Assembly: GCF_030769565.1 (NCBI RefSeq) | Contig: NZ_JAVCAP010000002.1 | Span: forward strand, 151,172-215,171 | Direction of reading: 5' to 3' | Length of the DNA stretch: 64,000 bases | DNA from: Methylophilus aquaticus | GTDB taxonomy: Bacteria > Pseudomonadota > Gammaproteobacteria > Burkholderiales > Methylophilaceae | Shown: piece after piece, positions 45,669 to 54,609 of the stretch | How the letters are laid out: each line of letters begins with the position of its first letter | How positions within the stretch are numbered: position 1 is the first letter of the stretch | Program-made: the position numbers and the translations under genes | Notes under the pieces: model-generated | Seen by the model: the letters and a program-made list of their open reading frames with translations, nothing else | What the model was told of the DNA's origin: nothing | The model's database searches: none

Positions 45669-46481
45669 TTACAACCGATGTTCCTCAACCTGCTCACCCC
45701 ACAACTGTTCAGTCACGTGCGCTGCGTTTTCAGCTGTACTATTCGTCCAAAACTGCACTTCTGCTATTGCGGTGCCCGGGTTTAACAAGTTTTTTTCTTC
45801 CAGTTGGCGTTTGAGTTGTTTTGCCACTGCTGCGCCTGTGTCAATCAAGGTAACCTGGCTGCCAACAATGTCTTGAATGGCTTGTTTAACAAAGGGGTAG
45901 TGTGTGCAGCCTAGCACGATGGTGTCCGCGCCTTCTGCCAGTAAGGGTGCAGTATATTTGCGAATCAGTGCTTTAGTTTGGGGGGTGTCTAACTCACCAC
46001 GTTCTATGCATTCCACCAAGCCCACACAGCCTTGCGTGACGACTTTGACATGGCGGCCATAGCTTTCTAGCAAGGCGGCAAATTGTGCGCTTTGCAGGGT
46101 GCCCACTGTGGCGAGCACGCCTATCACACCGTTGTGAGTGGCGGCTGCGGCTGGTTTAACGGCGGGCTCCATGCCGATAATGGGAAGCGCATAGCGTGTG
46201 CGCATGTCTGCGATGGCGGCGGCGGTGGCGGTGTTGCAGGCTACCACTAATGCCTTGACTTGTTTTTCGATTAAAAAGTCTGCCACTGCAAAGCAACGCG
46301 CTTTGATCTCATCAGCACTTTTGTTGCCATATGGGGCGTGGGCGCTATCGGCAAAATAGTGGATGTGTTCATGCGGGAGCAGAGCGTGCACATGCCTGAG
46401 CACAGAAATACCCCCCACGCCAGAATCCATCACACCAATGGCTGCGTGCGCGCTTGTTTGGCTGTGCGTGGCAGAAGACAT
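45669..46481 (-). CDS. murI: Glutamate racemase
   Basis: Cofactor-independent racemase that supplies D-glutamate for peptidoglycan. The two catalytic Cys are in VACNTATAAAIADM and LGCTHYPFVKQ; the N-terminus has IGVMDSGVGGISVLRHV. The start at 46481 is closest to the family N-terminus; 46526 is possible and would overlap the divergent promoter region. It is divergent from the cobalamin adenosyltransferase gene. Confidence 0.93.
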   Translation of the reverse strand: MSSATHSQTSAHAAIGVMDSGVGGISVLRHVHALLPHEHIHYFADSAHAPYGNKSADEIKARCFAVADFLIEKQVKALVVACNTATAAAIADMRTRYALPIIGMEPAVKPAAAATHNGVIGVLATVGTLQSAQFAALLESYGRHVKVVTQGCVGLVECIERGELDTPQTKALIRKYTAPLLAEGADTIVLGCTHYPFVKQAIQDIVGSQVTLIDTGAAVAKQLKRQLEEKNLLNPGTAIAEVQFWTNSTAENAAHVTEQLWGEQVEEHRL

Positions 46482-46541
46482 CAGGAATGGCACGGGATGA
46501 TTTATAATGGCTGGATTATATAGCATATTATGCAGGTGATT

Positions 46542-47093
46542 ATGGCCAATCGGCTGAGCAAGATTTACACACGTACCGGAGATAGCGGCACCACGGGGTT
46601 GGGAGATGGCTCGCGTGTACCCAAGTTTGACCTGCGTGTACATGCCATGGGCGAAGTGGATGAGTTGAATGCGGTACTGGGCATGTTGCTGGTTGAAGCG
46701 TTGCCTGACGATGTGCGCGCCGCCTTACTGACTATTCAGCACGACTTGTTTGATCTGGGGGGCGAGCTGTGTATGCCGGGGCACAATTTTGTGCAGGCCG
46801 CCCGCGTCAGCGCGCTCGAAACGACGCTGGATGGCTGGAATGCCGAATTGAAACCGCTTAAAGAATTTATTTTGCCGGGCGGTAGCCGTGCCGCGGCAGT
46901 CTGCCATTTGGCGCGTACGGTATGCCGTCGTGCCGAACGGGCTTTGCATCAGTTGCATGCGCAGTCTGCGGTGACGCCTACTGCATTGCAATATCTCAAC
47001 CGTCTCTCGGATGTATTATTCGTGTTATGCCGGGCTCTCAATCAGTATGCCGGTGTGTCGGATGTACTGTGGAATAATCAACATAAACTGTAG
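46542..47093 (+). CDS. pduO: PduO-type ATP:cob(I)alamin adenosyltransferase
   Basis: Makes adenosylcobalamin from cob(I)alamin and ATP. The ATP-binding N-terminus is IYTRTGDSGTTGLGDGSRVP, followed by VDELNAVLG and the helical HLARTVCRRAERAL with the conserved Arg residues. It has about 183 residues. The ATG at 46542 has an AGGTG site; one at 46530 adds four residues. No B12 genes are near. Confidence 0.93.
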   Translation: MANRLSKIYTRTGDSGTTGLGDGSRVPKFDLRVHAMGEVDELNAVLGMLLVEALPDDVRAALLTIQHDLFDLGGELCMPGHNFVQAARVSALETTLDGWNAELKPLKEFILPGGSRAAAVCHLARTVCRRAERALHQLHAQSAVTPTALQYLNRLSDVLFVLCRALNQYAGVSDVLWNNQHKL

Positions 47094-47125
47094 TGCGCAC
47101 GCAGGTGCGTAGATGATGACTGCCA

Positions 47126-48472
47126 ATGATTAAACAATTTCTGCAAAAAATATTTCGCAAGCGTAGCCAGGTGGCGACGCATGGCAAACTGGCCGCGGCC
47201 AAGGTAATTACTGCCAGTAAACATAAAATTAACCATAAACTGATCACACAGGCGGCGCTTAAAACGTGTGATGGTCTGCAAAAGGCTGGCTTTCAGGCTT
47301 ATATTGTCGGTGGTGCAGTGCGTGATTTGTTACTGGATCATCCGCCCAAGGATTTTGACGTGGCCACCGATGCGACACCGGAGCAGGTGCACAAGGTGTT
47401 TCGTCGTTCACGCATTATTGGCCGACGTTTTCGGCTGGTACATGTGCTATGGGGCAGCGAAACCATAGAGGTCTCCACTTTCCGCGGCCATCACCAGAGT
47501 GAAGGCGATGCTGAAACCAATGACAGTGGCCGCATTATCCGCGACAACGTGTTTGGCAGCATAGAAGAAGATTCGGTGCGTCGCGACTTTACGGCCAATG
47601 CCTTGTATTACGACCCCAAACGGCAAGAAGTGCTGGATTTTCATGATGGTGTCGCCGATATCCGCAGCAAAACCCTGCGCATGATCGGAGATCCGACGAC
47701 CCGCTACCAGGAAGACCCGGTCCGCATGTTGCGCGCGGTGCGTCTGTCAGCCAAGCTGGGCCTGAAAATTGAAGCTAAAACACAGGGGCCGATTCGCAAA
47801 CTGGCCGATCTGCTGGAGGATGTGCCGCCCAGTCGGCTGTTTGATGAAATGCTCAAACTGTTTTTGTCTGGCCATGCGATAGAGAGCATTAGCGCCTTGC
47901 GTGCCCAGCATTTGCATCACGGCTTGCTGCCGCTGCTGGATGTGGTGCTGGAGCAACCGCTGGGTGAAAAGTTTGTGATGCTTGCTCTTAAAAATACAGA
48001 TGAGCGCATTTTGTCCGGTAAATCGTCCAACCCCAGCTTTTTGTTTGCTACCCTGCTGTGGCACGAAGTGCTGTTGGCCTGGCAAGAAAACCAGAAGCGT
48101 GGTGAACATATGATTCCGGCGCTGCACATGGCGATGAACGAAGTGATCGACAAGCAGGCCGAGAAAATGGCGATTCATAATCGCTATACCGCTACCATGA
48201 AAGAAATCTGGGCCATGCAGCCACGCTTTGAGCAACGCGCTGGCAAGCGGCCTTATGCCTTGCTGACCCACCCTCGTTATCGTGCGGGATATGACTTTTT
48301 GCTGCTGCGCTGTGCTTCCGGCGAGTTGCCGCAAGCGTTGGGTGACTGGTGGACGCGGTTTGCCGATGCCGGCACCGACGAACGTACACAGATGTTGCTG
48401 CCTGACAGCGAAGTCAAAAAACGTCGCCGCCGTCCGCGCAAGAAAAAACCGGCGACTGAAGGCGCTGCATAA
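47126..48472 (+). CDS. pcnB: Poly(A) polymerase I
   Basis: Adds 3' poly(A) tails that speed RNA decay. The nucleotidyltransferase motif is GGAVRDLLLDHPPKDFDVAT; the poly(A)-polymerase-specific RRSRIIGRRFRLVHVLWG separates it from CCA-adding enzymes. The C-terminus ends in a basic tail (KKRRRRPRKKKP). Length 448. folK follows at once (start directly after the stop), a common order. Confidence 0.94.
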   Translation: MIKQFLQKIFRKRSQVATHGKLAAAKVITASKHKINHKLITQAALKTCDGLQKAGFQAYIVGGAVRDLLLDHPPKDFDVATDATPEQVHKVFRRSRIIGRRFRLVHVLWGSETIEVSTFRGHHQSEGDAETNDSGRIIRDNVFGSIEEDSVRRDFTANALYYDPKRQEVLDFHDGVADIRSKTLRMIGDPTTRYQEDPVRMLRAVRLSAKLGLKIEAKTQGPIRKLADLLEDVPPSRLFDEMLKLFLSGHAIESISALRAQHLHHGLLPLLDVVLEQPLGEKFVMLALKNTDERILSGKSSNPSFLFATLLWHEVLLAWQENQKRGEHMIPALHMAMNEVIDKQAEKMAIHNRYTATMKEIWAMQPRFEQRAGKRPYALLTHPRYRAGYDFLLLRCASGELPQALGDWWTRFADAGTDERTQMLLPDSEVKKRRRRPRKKKPATEGAA

Positions 48473-48964
48473 ATGGCCCTGGCCTTGATTGCGCTGGGCA
48501 GTAATTTGCAACAGCCCCAAAGTCAGGTGGAAAAAGCCATCCAGACGCTGGCCTCGACACCGGGCTTGCAGTTAATACGCGCCTCCAGCCTGTATGCGAC
48601 GGCGCCGGTTGGCTACGATAATCAGCCTGACTTTATCAATGCAGTGGTGCAGGTTGAGACTGAGCTTGCTGCGCCGCAGCTGATGCAGTGGCTGCTCGAT
48701 ACTGAGCAGGCCTTTGGCCGCGAGCGTCCATTCCCCAACGCGCCACGCATTCTGGATCTGGACTTGCTAGATTACGACCACATGCAACTGGATACCCAAC
48801 TGCTCAAATTACCCCATCCACGCATGCATGAACGCGGTTTTGTCATGCTGCCATTGGCTGAAATTGTGCCTGATTATGTGTTACATCATGCCTTGGCAAA
48901 CGGTCAGACTGCGGTAGAATGGGCAACAAGATTTGAACACGATGCCGTGCGCAAGCTGGCATAA
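48473..48964 (+). CDS. folK: HPPK (hydroxymethyldihydropterin pyrophosphokinase)
   Basis: Transfers pyrophosphate from ATP to hydroxymethyldihydropterin in folate synthesis. Motifs: IALGSNLQQPQSQVEKA, YATAPVGYDNQPDFINAVV, FGRERPFPNAPRILDLDLLD and HPRMHERGFVMLPLAEI. It has 163 residues and directly follows pcnB. Confidence 0.96.
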   Translation: MALALIALGSNLQQPQSQVEKAIQTLASTPGLQLIRASSLYATAPVGYDNQPDFINAVVQVETELAAPQLMQWLLDTEQAFGRERPFPNAPRILDLDLLDYDHMQLDTQLLKLPHPRMHERGFVMLPLAEIVPDYVLHHALANGQTAVEWATRFEHDAVRKLA

Positions 48965-48981
48965 ACTAACGAACGCTTATT

Positions 48982-49620
48982 ATGTTTACCCAGTTTCCCT
49001 ATGTTGTGATTGAAGGTCCGATTGGCAGTGGCAAGACCACGCTGGCACGTATGCTGGCAGAAAAGTTCTCGGTCGAACTGCTCTCCGAAAAAGCCGAGGC
49101 CAACCCTTTCCTCACCCGCTTTTATCAGGATGCACAACGTTACGCACTGCCTACACAGTTATTCTTTTTGTTCCAGCGCTCGCGCCAGATCGAAGACATG
49201 GCGCAGCGCGACATGTTTGGCCAGCCCACCGTGTCGGATTTTTTTCTGGAAAAAGACCCTTTGTTTGCCAAACTAAATCTGGACGATGAAGAGTATTCGC
49301 TCTATCACCAGATTTATCATCACTTACAACTCAAGGCGCCCAAGCCTGATCTGGTGGTTTACCTGCAAACTCCTGTTGATGCGCTGATGGACCGTATTGA
49401 AGAACGCAATATCAGCTACGAGCAAGGCATGCCACGTGAATATATCGCGCGGCTGTCTGAAGCGTACAGCGAGTTTTTTCATGCCTATGATGCGTCACCT
49501 TTACTCATCGTTAACAACGAAAAACTCAATATCATCAAAGACCCGGAAGCATTTAATCTGTTGATAGACCGTATCCGCCAGATCAAAAGCAGCCGCGAGT
49601 ACTTTAACCCCAACTTTTAA
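48982..49620 (+). CDS. Deoxynucleoside kinase
   Basis: P-loop kinase of the dNK family that phosphorylates deoxynucleosides for salvage. Walker A is EGPIGSGKTTLARML; other segments are SDFFLEKDPLFAKL and YLQTPVDALMDRIEERN with the lid arginines. It has 212 residues. The folK - kinase - panB order is common in Betaproteobacteria. Substrate preference cannot be read from the sequence. Confidence 0.88.
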   Translation: MFTQFPYVVIEGPIGSGKTTLARMLAEKFSVELLSEKAEANPFLTRFYQDAQRYALPTQLFFLFQRSRQIEDMAQRDMFGQPTVSDFFLEKDPLFAKLNLDDEEYSLYHQIYHHLQLKAPKPDLVVYLQTPVDALMDRIEERNISYEQGMPREYIARLSEAYSEFFHAYDASPLLIVNNEKLNIIKDPEAFNLLIDRIRQIKSSREYFNPNF

Positions 49621-49689
49621 AAAATGGCACGTCCGGTCATTGGCTGCGTTAAACTTTAGTCCATTGACATCATCAAGCACGCCTTCACA

Positions 49690-50526
49690 ATGTTAGAAGC
49701 TCTTCTGAAACGCACACAGACTGGCGAAAAAATCGCCATGCTCACCTGCTATGACGCCACCTTTGCCAAACTCATGGCGCTGGCCGGTGTCGACGTATTG
49801 CTGGTGGGCGATTCGCTGGGTATGGTCATACAAGGCGACGGCAATACCTTGCACGTTAGCATGCAAGACATGGTTTACCATACGCGTTGCGTGAGCAACG
49901 GCGCCAGGCCCCGTGCCGATAATCCCAGTGGCACCAATAGCGTTATCATGAGTGACATGCCAGCAGGAAGTTATGAACACGATAAAGCGCTTGCGCTCGC
50001 TAATGCGCAAGCTTTGATCGAAGCCGGCGCACACATTGTCAAAATAGAAGGCGGTGGCAATATGGTCGATACTGCTGCCTATCTGATCATGCATGGCGTT
50101 CCAGTGTGTGCCCATCTGGGCTTTACCCCGCAATCGGTAGAAAAACTGGGCGGCTACAAAATCCAGGGTAAAACGGCTGAAAGTGCCCACACCATGCTCG
50201 CCGATGCTCAAGCGATGGCGCATGCGGGAGTCAGCATGGTGCTGTTTGAAATGGTGCCTGCCGCGCTGGCAGCGCACATCACACAGCAGATTGCCGTGCC
50301 CACCATCGGCATAGGTGCCGGTGCCGGTTGCAGCGGTCAGGTACTGGTATTACAGGATTTACTCGGGATTTATACCGGCCCGGCGGATAAAGCGCCAGAA
50401 GACTATAAAGCGCCGCGCTTTGCACAAAATTTTTTGCATCAGACGGGGAGTGTGCAGCAGGCAATAGCGACTTATGTCTCGGCGGTGAAGGCCGGATGTT
50501 TTCCTGAAGAACAGCATAGTTACTAA
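49690..50526 (+). CDS. panB: Ketopantoate hydroxymethyltransferase
   Basis: Transfers a hydroxymethyl group from methylene-tetrahydrofolate to ketoisovalerate in pantothenate synthesis. Motifs: [40 protein letters not shown] and IGIGAGAGCSGQVLVLQDLL. It has 278 residues. panC, its frequent partner, does not follow; tsaB comes next. Confidence 0.96.
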   Translation: MLEALLKRTQTGEKIAMLTCYDATFAKLMALAGVDVLLVGDSLGMVIQGDGNTLHVSMQDMVYHTRCVSNGARPRADNPSGTNSVIMSDMPAGSYEHDKALALANAQALIEAGAHIVKIEGGGNMVDTAAYLIMHGVPVCAHLGFTPQSVEKLGGYKIQGKTAESAHTMLADAQAMAHAGVSMVLFEMVPAALAAHITQQIAVPTIGIGAGAGCSGQVLVLQDLLGIYTGPADKAPEDYKAPRFAQNFLHQTGSVQQAIATYVSAVKAGCFPEEQHSY

Positions 50527-50573
50527 TGCTTATTCGGCCTTGTGGCTCAATAACGTCTAAGAACAATCCCATC

Positions 50574-51275
50574 ATGAAACTGCTCGCGCTCGATACTTCC
50601 ACCGAATTTTTATCGCTGGCTGTGCAAACAGACCACGGCTTGTTTACCTGCCATGAAGCCACTGGCCCTGCCGCTTCACAGCGCATTCTGCCAGAGATTG
50701 AACGGTTGCTGACAGAGGCGGTCGTCGCATTAAAAGATCTGGACGGCATCGTTTATGGCATGGGGCCCGGCGCATTTACCGGGGTGCGGGTGTCTGTTGG
50801 TGTGGCTCAGGGACTGGCCTTTGGCGCTGGGTTGCCCGTCGTGGGGGTGAGCTCCTTGCTGGCGGTCGCGCAGATGGCCTGGCAGGAAACACAGGCTGAG
50901 AAAATAGTCGTGTGTCTGGATGCGCGGATGGGCGAGGTTTACCATGCGGCGTTTATCAAGCAGGCGGCTGGCTGGCTGGAAGTTTCGGCTCCCGTGGTAT
51001 GCAAGCCATTTGAAGTGCCCAGGCTGGAGGGTGGAGACTGGTTGGCAGCGGGCTCGGGTTGGGCGGTATTTGCCGACGTATTGGCTGCGCAATATCCCGC
51101 GCAGGTGACCCGGATATACGCGGACATGATGCCGCAAGCAGCTGCCATGCTGACTTTGGCTTTGCCACAATTCGCTTCAGGGCAAACACAGGCCGCACAT
51201 GAAGCCGCCCCTTTGTATGTGCGCAACCGCGTGGCCCTGACTGCGGCCGAGCGTGCGCAAGGGCAAACATTGTAG
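50574..51275 (+). CDS. tsaB: tRNA threonylcarbamoyladenosine protein TsaB
   Basis: Pseudo-enzyme partner of TsaD in t6A modification of tRNA. The N-terminus is MKLLALDTSTEFLSLAVQ, followed by GMGPGAFTGVRVSVGVAQGL; the TsaD-type metal-binding histidines are absent, as expected. The ATG at 50574 is chosen over an in-frame start at 50526. It is followed by rimI, the usual neighbour. Confidence 0.93.
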   Translation: MKLLALDTSTEFLSLAVQTDHGLFTCHEATGPAASQRILPEIERLLTEAVVALKDLDGIVYGMGPGAFTGVRVSVGVAQGLAFGAGLPVVGVSSLLAVAQMAWQETQAEKIVVCLDARMGEVYHAAFIKQAAGWLEVSAPVVCKPFEVPRLEGGDWLAAGSGWAVFADVLAAQYPAQVTRIYADMMPQAAAMLTLALPQFASGQTQAAHEAAPLYVRNRVALTAAERAQGQTL

Positions 51276-51285
51276 ATATTTTAAT

Positions 51286-51747
51286 ATGAGTGCTTTACCC
51301 AACCACCACCCGCAATTTCGCCCGATGACGCAAGCTGATCTGGATGCAGTGATGCGCATTGAGCCGACGATTTACAGCCATCCGTGGACACGCGGTAATT
51401 TCAAGGACTCGCTCGATTCCGGCTACAGCGCCTGGGTGATGGAAAGTGCGGGTGAGGTGTTGGGCTATGCGCTGGTGATGCTGGTGCTGGATGAAGCCCA
51501 TTTGCTCAATATCAGCGTGGCCAAAGCGTATCATGGACAGGGTTTTGGACGGTTTTTGCTGGCGCATATGATTGCGGTTTCCCGCCAGCACGGTGCCACC
51601 AATCTGTTTCTGGAGGTGCGTGCCAGCAACCGTCAGGCCATCGGTTTGTATGAGGCAATGGGGTTTTGCGAGATGGGCATCCGTCGCAATTATTACCCCG
51701 CCCACCACGGTCGTGAAGATGCAGTGTTGATGGGGCTGGCATTGTGA
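51286..51747 (+). CDS. rimI: Ribosomal protein S18 alanine N-acetyltransferase
   Basis: GNAT-family acetyltransferase. The acetyl-CoA site is VAKAYHGQGFGRFLLAHMI, followed by LEVRASNRQAIGLYEAMGF and RRNYYPAHHGREDAVLMGL, the RimI-typical end. It has 153 residues; the ATG at 51286 fits the family. It lies between tsaB and a psi/uracil-glycosylase-like gene. Confidence 0.94.
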   Translation: MSALPNHHPQFRPMTQADLDAVMRIEPTIYSHPWTRGNFKDSLDSGYSAWVMESAGEVLGYALVMLVLDEAHLLNISVAKAYHGQGFGRFLLAHMIAVSRQHGATNLFLEVRASNRQAIGLYEAMGFCEMGIRRNYYPAHHGREDAVLMGLAL

Positions 51748-51753
51748 TAAGGT

Positions 51754-52473
51754 ATGCGCACTGTTGATAAAGTGAATACGATGCAATTAAGCCGTGAAGA
51801 TATGTTACGTGAGCTGGAACTGGTGCCAATGTGGCACTTGCGACAGCCATCTACCGTGCCCGCTGCGACGAGAGCGGCTGGGCCAGCGCCGCAGTCCGTA
51901 CAGTCGACTGACCCTGTGGTTGACGCGACATTAACCAGTGCCAGCACTCCGTCTGATGACATGTCACGCATGTTGGCTGAGCAAGCTGTGCCTGCATCGC
52001 CAGCTGTGCCATCAGCGGCAGAGGCTGCTCAGCTTGATCTGCCGAAGGTTGCGGAGGGATATGCCACTCAGGAGGTGCCTGAGGTAGTTGCCGAAGTTCT
52101 TGCCGAAGCTCCTCCCGCCATTATCAGCCCTTGGCTGCTCTATTGCCCGCAGGCAGACGATGCCGACAGCCAGCAGCTGTTACAAAATATGCTCAAAGCC
52201 ATGCAACTGCCTGAGGGGCAGTATGCAGTGGTGCAGCAACCCACGTTGCTTGTACACACCCGGGTGCAGTATGCCGTATTATTTGGATTGCAGGCAGCCA
52301 ATACGTTTTTAGGGACGCATTATGCGCAACTGGCGGAAGTCCGTGGTCAGCTACACCCGCATGGTGAGACGCAGGTAGTGATCACCCATCATCCGCGCGA
52401 CATGCTGGCGCAACCGGCCCTCAAAAAAGAAGTATGGTTTGATCTGTGTCTGCTACTGGCGAGAAAAGCCTGA
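51754..52473 (+). CDS. Degenerate uracil-DNA glycosylase / HolD (psi)-like protein
   Basis: A 239-residue protein. The N-terminus (MLRELELVPMWHLRQP) resembles both the extension of betaproteobacterial type-4 uracil-DNA glycosylases and the start of E. coli HolD (clamp-loader psi, WSLRRP). An Ala/Pro/Val-rich linker of about 90 residues follows. The C-terminal domain ends VVITHHPRDMLAQPALKKEV plus WFDLCLLL, the closing helix pattern of type-4 glycosylases. Their GEAPG catalytic motif and Fe-S cysteines are absent. It follows rimI; holD-rimI adjacency is known in E. coli. A non-catalytic psi-type role is inference. Confidence 0.6.
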   Translation: MRTVDKVNTMQLSREDMLRELELVPMWHLRQPSTVPAATRAAGPAPQSVQSTDPVVDATLTSASTPSDDMSRMLAEQAVPASPAVPSAAEAAQLDLPKVAEGYATQEVPEVVAEVLAEAPPAIISPWLLYCPQADDADSQQLLQNMLKAMQLPEGQYAVVQQPTLLVHTRVQYAVLFGLQAANTFLGTHYAQLAEVRGQLHPHGETQVVITHHPRDMLAQPALKKEVWFDLCLLLARKA

Positions 52474-52622
52474 TGTCCCCTTGAAGACGCGCCAATCACC
52501 CGCATCTTCTATACAGTGGTATAAGCTCCCAAGCAGCGACTCTGGTTTTTAATGGTGACCTGTCTGCTTGTTTGTCTGATGACCAAGAATGTTGTTTTAA
52601 ATTTTTTAGACAGGAGTCTGAA

Positions 52623-53216
52623 ATGCGTCGATTGTTAAAGGTGTGGTTGCTGGCTGCAACATTGACTTTGTCCGGATGTGGGTACAACCAGTTCCAGTCT
52701 CTGGATGAGGAAACCAAGGCCAATTGGGCTGAGGTGTTAAATCAGTACCAGCGCCGCGCTGATCTGGTGCCCAATCTGGTGTCTACGGTCAAAGGCTATG
52801 CCAGCCATGAAGAAAAAGTGTTGACCGAAGTGACCGCAGCACGCGCCAAGGTCGGCAGCATGCAGGTCACGCCCGAACTGCTGAATGACCCGGAGGCTTT
52901 TGCCAAATTTCAGGCGGCACAAGGTCAGTTAACCAGCGCGTTGTCTCGTTTGATGGTCGTGTCAGAAAACTACCCTAACCTGAAGGCGGATGCCAGTTTC
53001 AGGGATTTGCAGGCGCAACTGGAAGGCACTGAAAATCGGGTGACCGTGGCGCGTAACCGCTATATCGAGGCGGTCAAGCAATACAACGTGGCCGTGCGCA
53101 GCTTCCCGAATAACCTGACTGCAATGATGTTTGGTTACCAGCCCAAACCGTCATTCACTGTTGAAAACGAAAAAGAAATTTCATCTGCGCCCAAAGTGGA
53201 TTTTGGCGATAAATAA
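52623..53216 (+). CDS. lemA: LemA family lipoprotein
   Basis: A helical envelope protein of 197 residues. The signal ends in lipobox TLSGC. Family motifs: LDEETKANWAEVLNQYQRRA, LVPNLVSTVKGYASHE, VVSENYPNLKAD and FPNNLTAMMFGYQPK. The ATG at 52623 has an AGGAG site. It is grouped with two TPM-domain genes, the usual LemA partners; the role of the set is not established. Confidence 0.94.
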   Translation: MRRLLKVWLLAATLTLSGCGYNQFQSLDEETKANWAEVLNQYQRRADLVPNLVSTVKGYASHEEKVLTEVTAARAKVGSMQVTPELLNDPEAFAKFQAAQGQLTSALSRLMVVSENYPNLKADASFRDLQAQLEGTENRVTVARNRYIEAVKQYNVAVRSFPNNLTAMMFGYQPKPSFTVENEKEISSAPKVDFGDK

Positions 53217-53225
53217 GCCGTTTTC

Positions 53226-54098
53226 ATGATGATGTGTCTTACTTGGCTTCACAGGCTGTGGCTATGCTGCCTGCTTGGTATTGTGAGCATCGGCAGCCAT
53301 GCCGCTGACGGGCTGGTGGCGATGCCCGCCTTAAACAGCGCGGTGACCGACCTAACGCAGACCTTGTCGGCCGAGGAGCAGACAGCACTCAATCAAAAAC
53401 TCACGCAGTTTTCACAACAGGCTGGCTCTCAAATCGCCATCCTTATTCTGCCGACCACGCAACCTGAAGAGATCAGCCAGTTTGGTATCCGGCTGGCAGA
53501 AGCCTGGAAAATTGGCCGTGAAAAGCAGGACGATGGCGTGATTGTGATTGTGGCCAAGCAGGATCGCAAAATGCGGATTGAGGTAGGCTATGGGTTGGAA
53601 GGGGCGGTTCCGGATGCCGTGGCCAAACGCATTATTGCCGAGCAATTGACGCCTGCATTTAAACAGGGTCAGTTTTATCAGGGCCTGAACCTCGCCACCG
53701 ATTCCCTGATCAGGCTTATTCAGGGTGAGCAGTTGCCTGCACCAGGCCGGCAAGAGGCAGCACAGGCGGGCGGCGTGATGCACTGGCTGCCTATTCTCAT
53801 GTTTGTGGCTATTTTTGCCGGCGCCATACTGCGCGGTATGTTGGGCGCTTTTTTCGGCAGCGCGGTGACGGGGGGCGTGTTGGCAGTGCTCGCCGGATGG
53901 CTGGGCGCGACCTTGTTGGTCATGGGGCTGGTGGGGTTGGCAGCGTTCATTTTTACCCTGGCGATGGGTAGTGGTGGCCAGGGCGGCATGCCGATGGGCG
54001 GTTTCCCCGGGGGCTATGGCGGCGGACGCAGCGGCCCCGATATTTTCAGCGGTGGCGGCGGTGGTTTTGGTGGCGGTGGCGCGTCAGGAGATTGGTAA
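53226..54098 (+). CDS. TPM-domain membrane protein (YgcG family)
   Basis: 290 residues: signal peptide ending near GSHAAD, a TPM domain (LSAEEQTALNQKL, LAEAWKIGREKQDDGVIVIV, RIEVGYGLEGAVPDAVAKRI), two membrane helices near residues 180-245 and a Gly-rich, low-complexity C-terminus of about 40 residues. TPM domains occur in photosystem repair and acetylcholine-receptor accessory proteins; bacterial function is unknown. It is followed one base later by a second TPM gene. Confidence 0.9.
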   Translation: MMMCLTWLHRLWLCCLLGIVSIGSHAADGLVAMPALNSAVTDLTQTLSAEEQTALNQKLTQFSQQAGSQIAILILPTTQPEEISQFGIRLAEAWKIGREKQDDGVIVIVAKQDRKMRIEVGYGLEGAVPDAVAKRIIAEQLTPAFKQGQFYQGLNLATDSLIRLIQGEQLPAPGRQEAAQAGGVMHWLPILMFVAIFAGAILRGMLGAFFGSAVTGGVLAVLAGWLGATLLVMGLVGLAAFIFTLAMGSGGQGGMPMGGFPGGYGGGRSGPDIFSGGGGGFGGGGASGDW

Positions 54099-54099
54099 C

Positions 54100-54609
54100 A
54101 TGAAACCTGTACATCCTATCCAGCGCTTTGTGCGCCATCTATCCAGTCACCCGTGGCAGGTCAGGCGTTATTTCTCTGCTGCTGCCTTGCAGCGTATCGA
54201 ACAAGCCATTGCCGACAGTGAACATCAGCATGCCGGTGAAATACGCGTGGTGATTGAGTCGGGTCTGCCTGTGGCTGCCGTTTTGCAAGGCGTTTCGCCC
54301 CGGCAGCGCGCAATTCAGCTGTTTGGGCAATTGAATATCTGGGATACCGAGCATAACAACGGCGTGCTGGTGTACTTAATGCTGGCTGACAGGGATGTCG
54401 AAATCGTGGCTGACCGCGGCATCCATCGCCATGTGCGTGAACAAGGCTGGCAGCACATTTGCCAGCAGATGGAAGGGATGTTTAGAAGTGGGCATTTTGA
54501 ACAAGGCATTACTCACGGGATCACTGCCATTGGCCAGCATCTGGCTGCGCATTTTCCGCCTGAAGCCACTCCGCGCAACGAGTTGTGTAATCGCGTTCTG
54601 GTGTTGTAG
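54100..54609 (+). CDS. TPM-domain protein without signal peptide
   Basis: 169 residues with a TPM domain (HAGEIRVVIESGLPV, IWDTEHNNGVLVYLMLADRD, VEIVADRGIHRHV) and no signal or membrane helix, unlike its neighbour. The ATG at 54100 has a GGAG site nine bases upstream. It forms the third member of the lemA-TPM-TPM set. Its end overlaps the start of the next gene by about 80 bases. Confidence 0.87.
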   Translation: MKPVHPIQRFVRHLSSHPWQVRRYFSAAALQRIEQAIADSEHQHAGEIRVVIESGLPVAAVLQGVSPRQRAIQLFGQLNIWDTEHNNGVLVYLMLADRDVEIVADRGIHRHVREQGWQHICQQMEGMFRSGHFEQGITHGITAIGQHLAAHFPPEATPRNELCNRVLVL

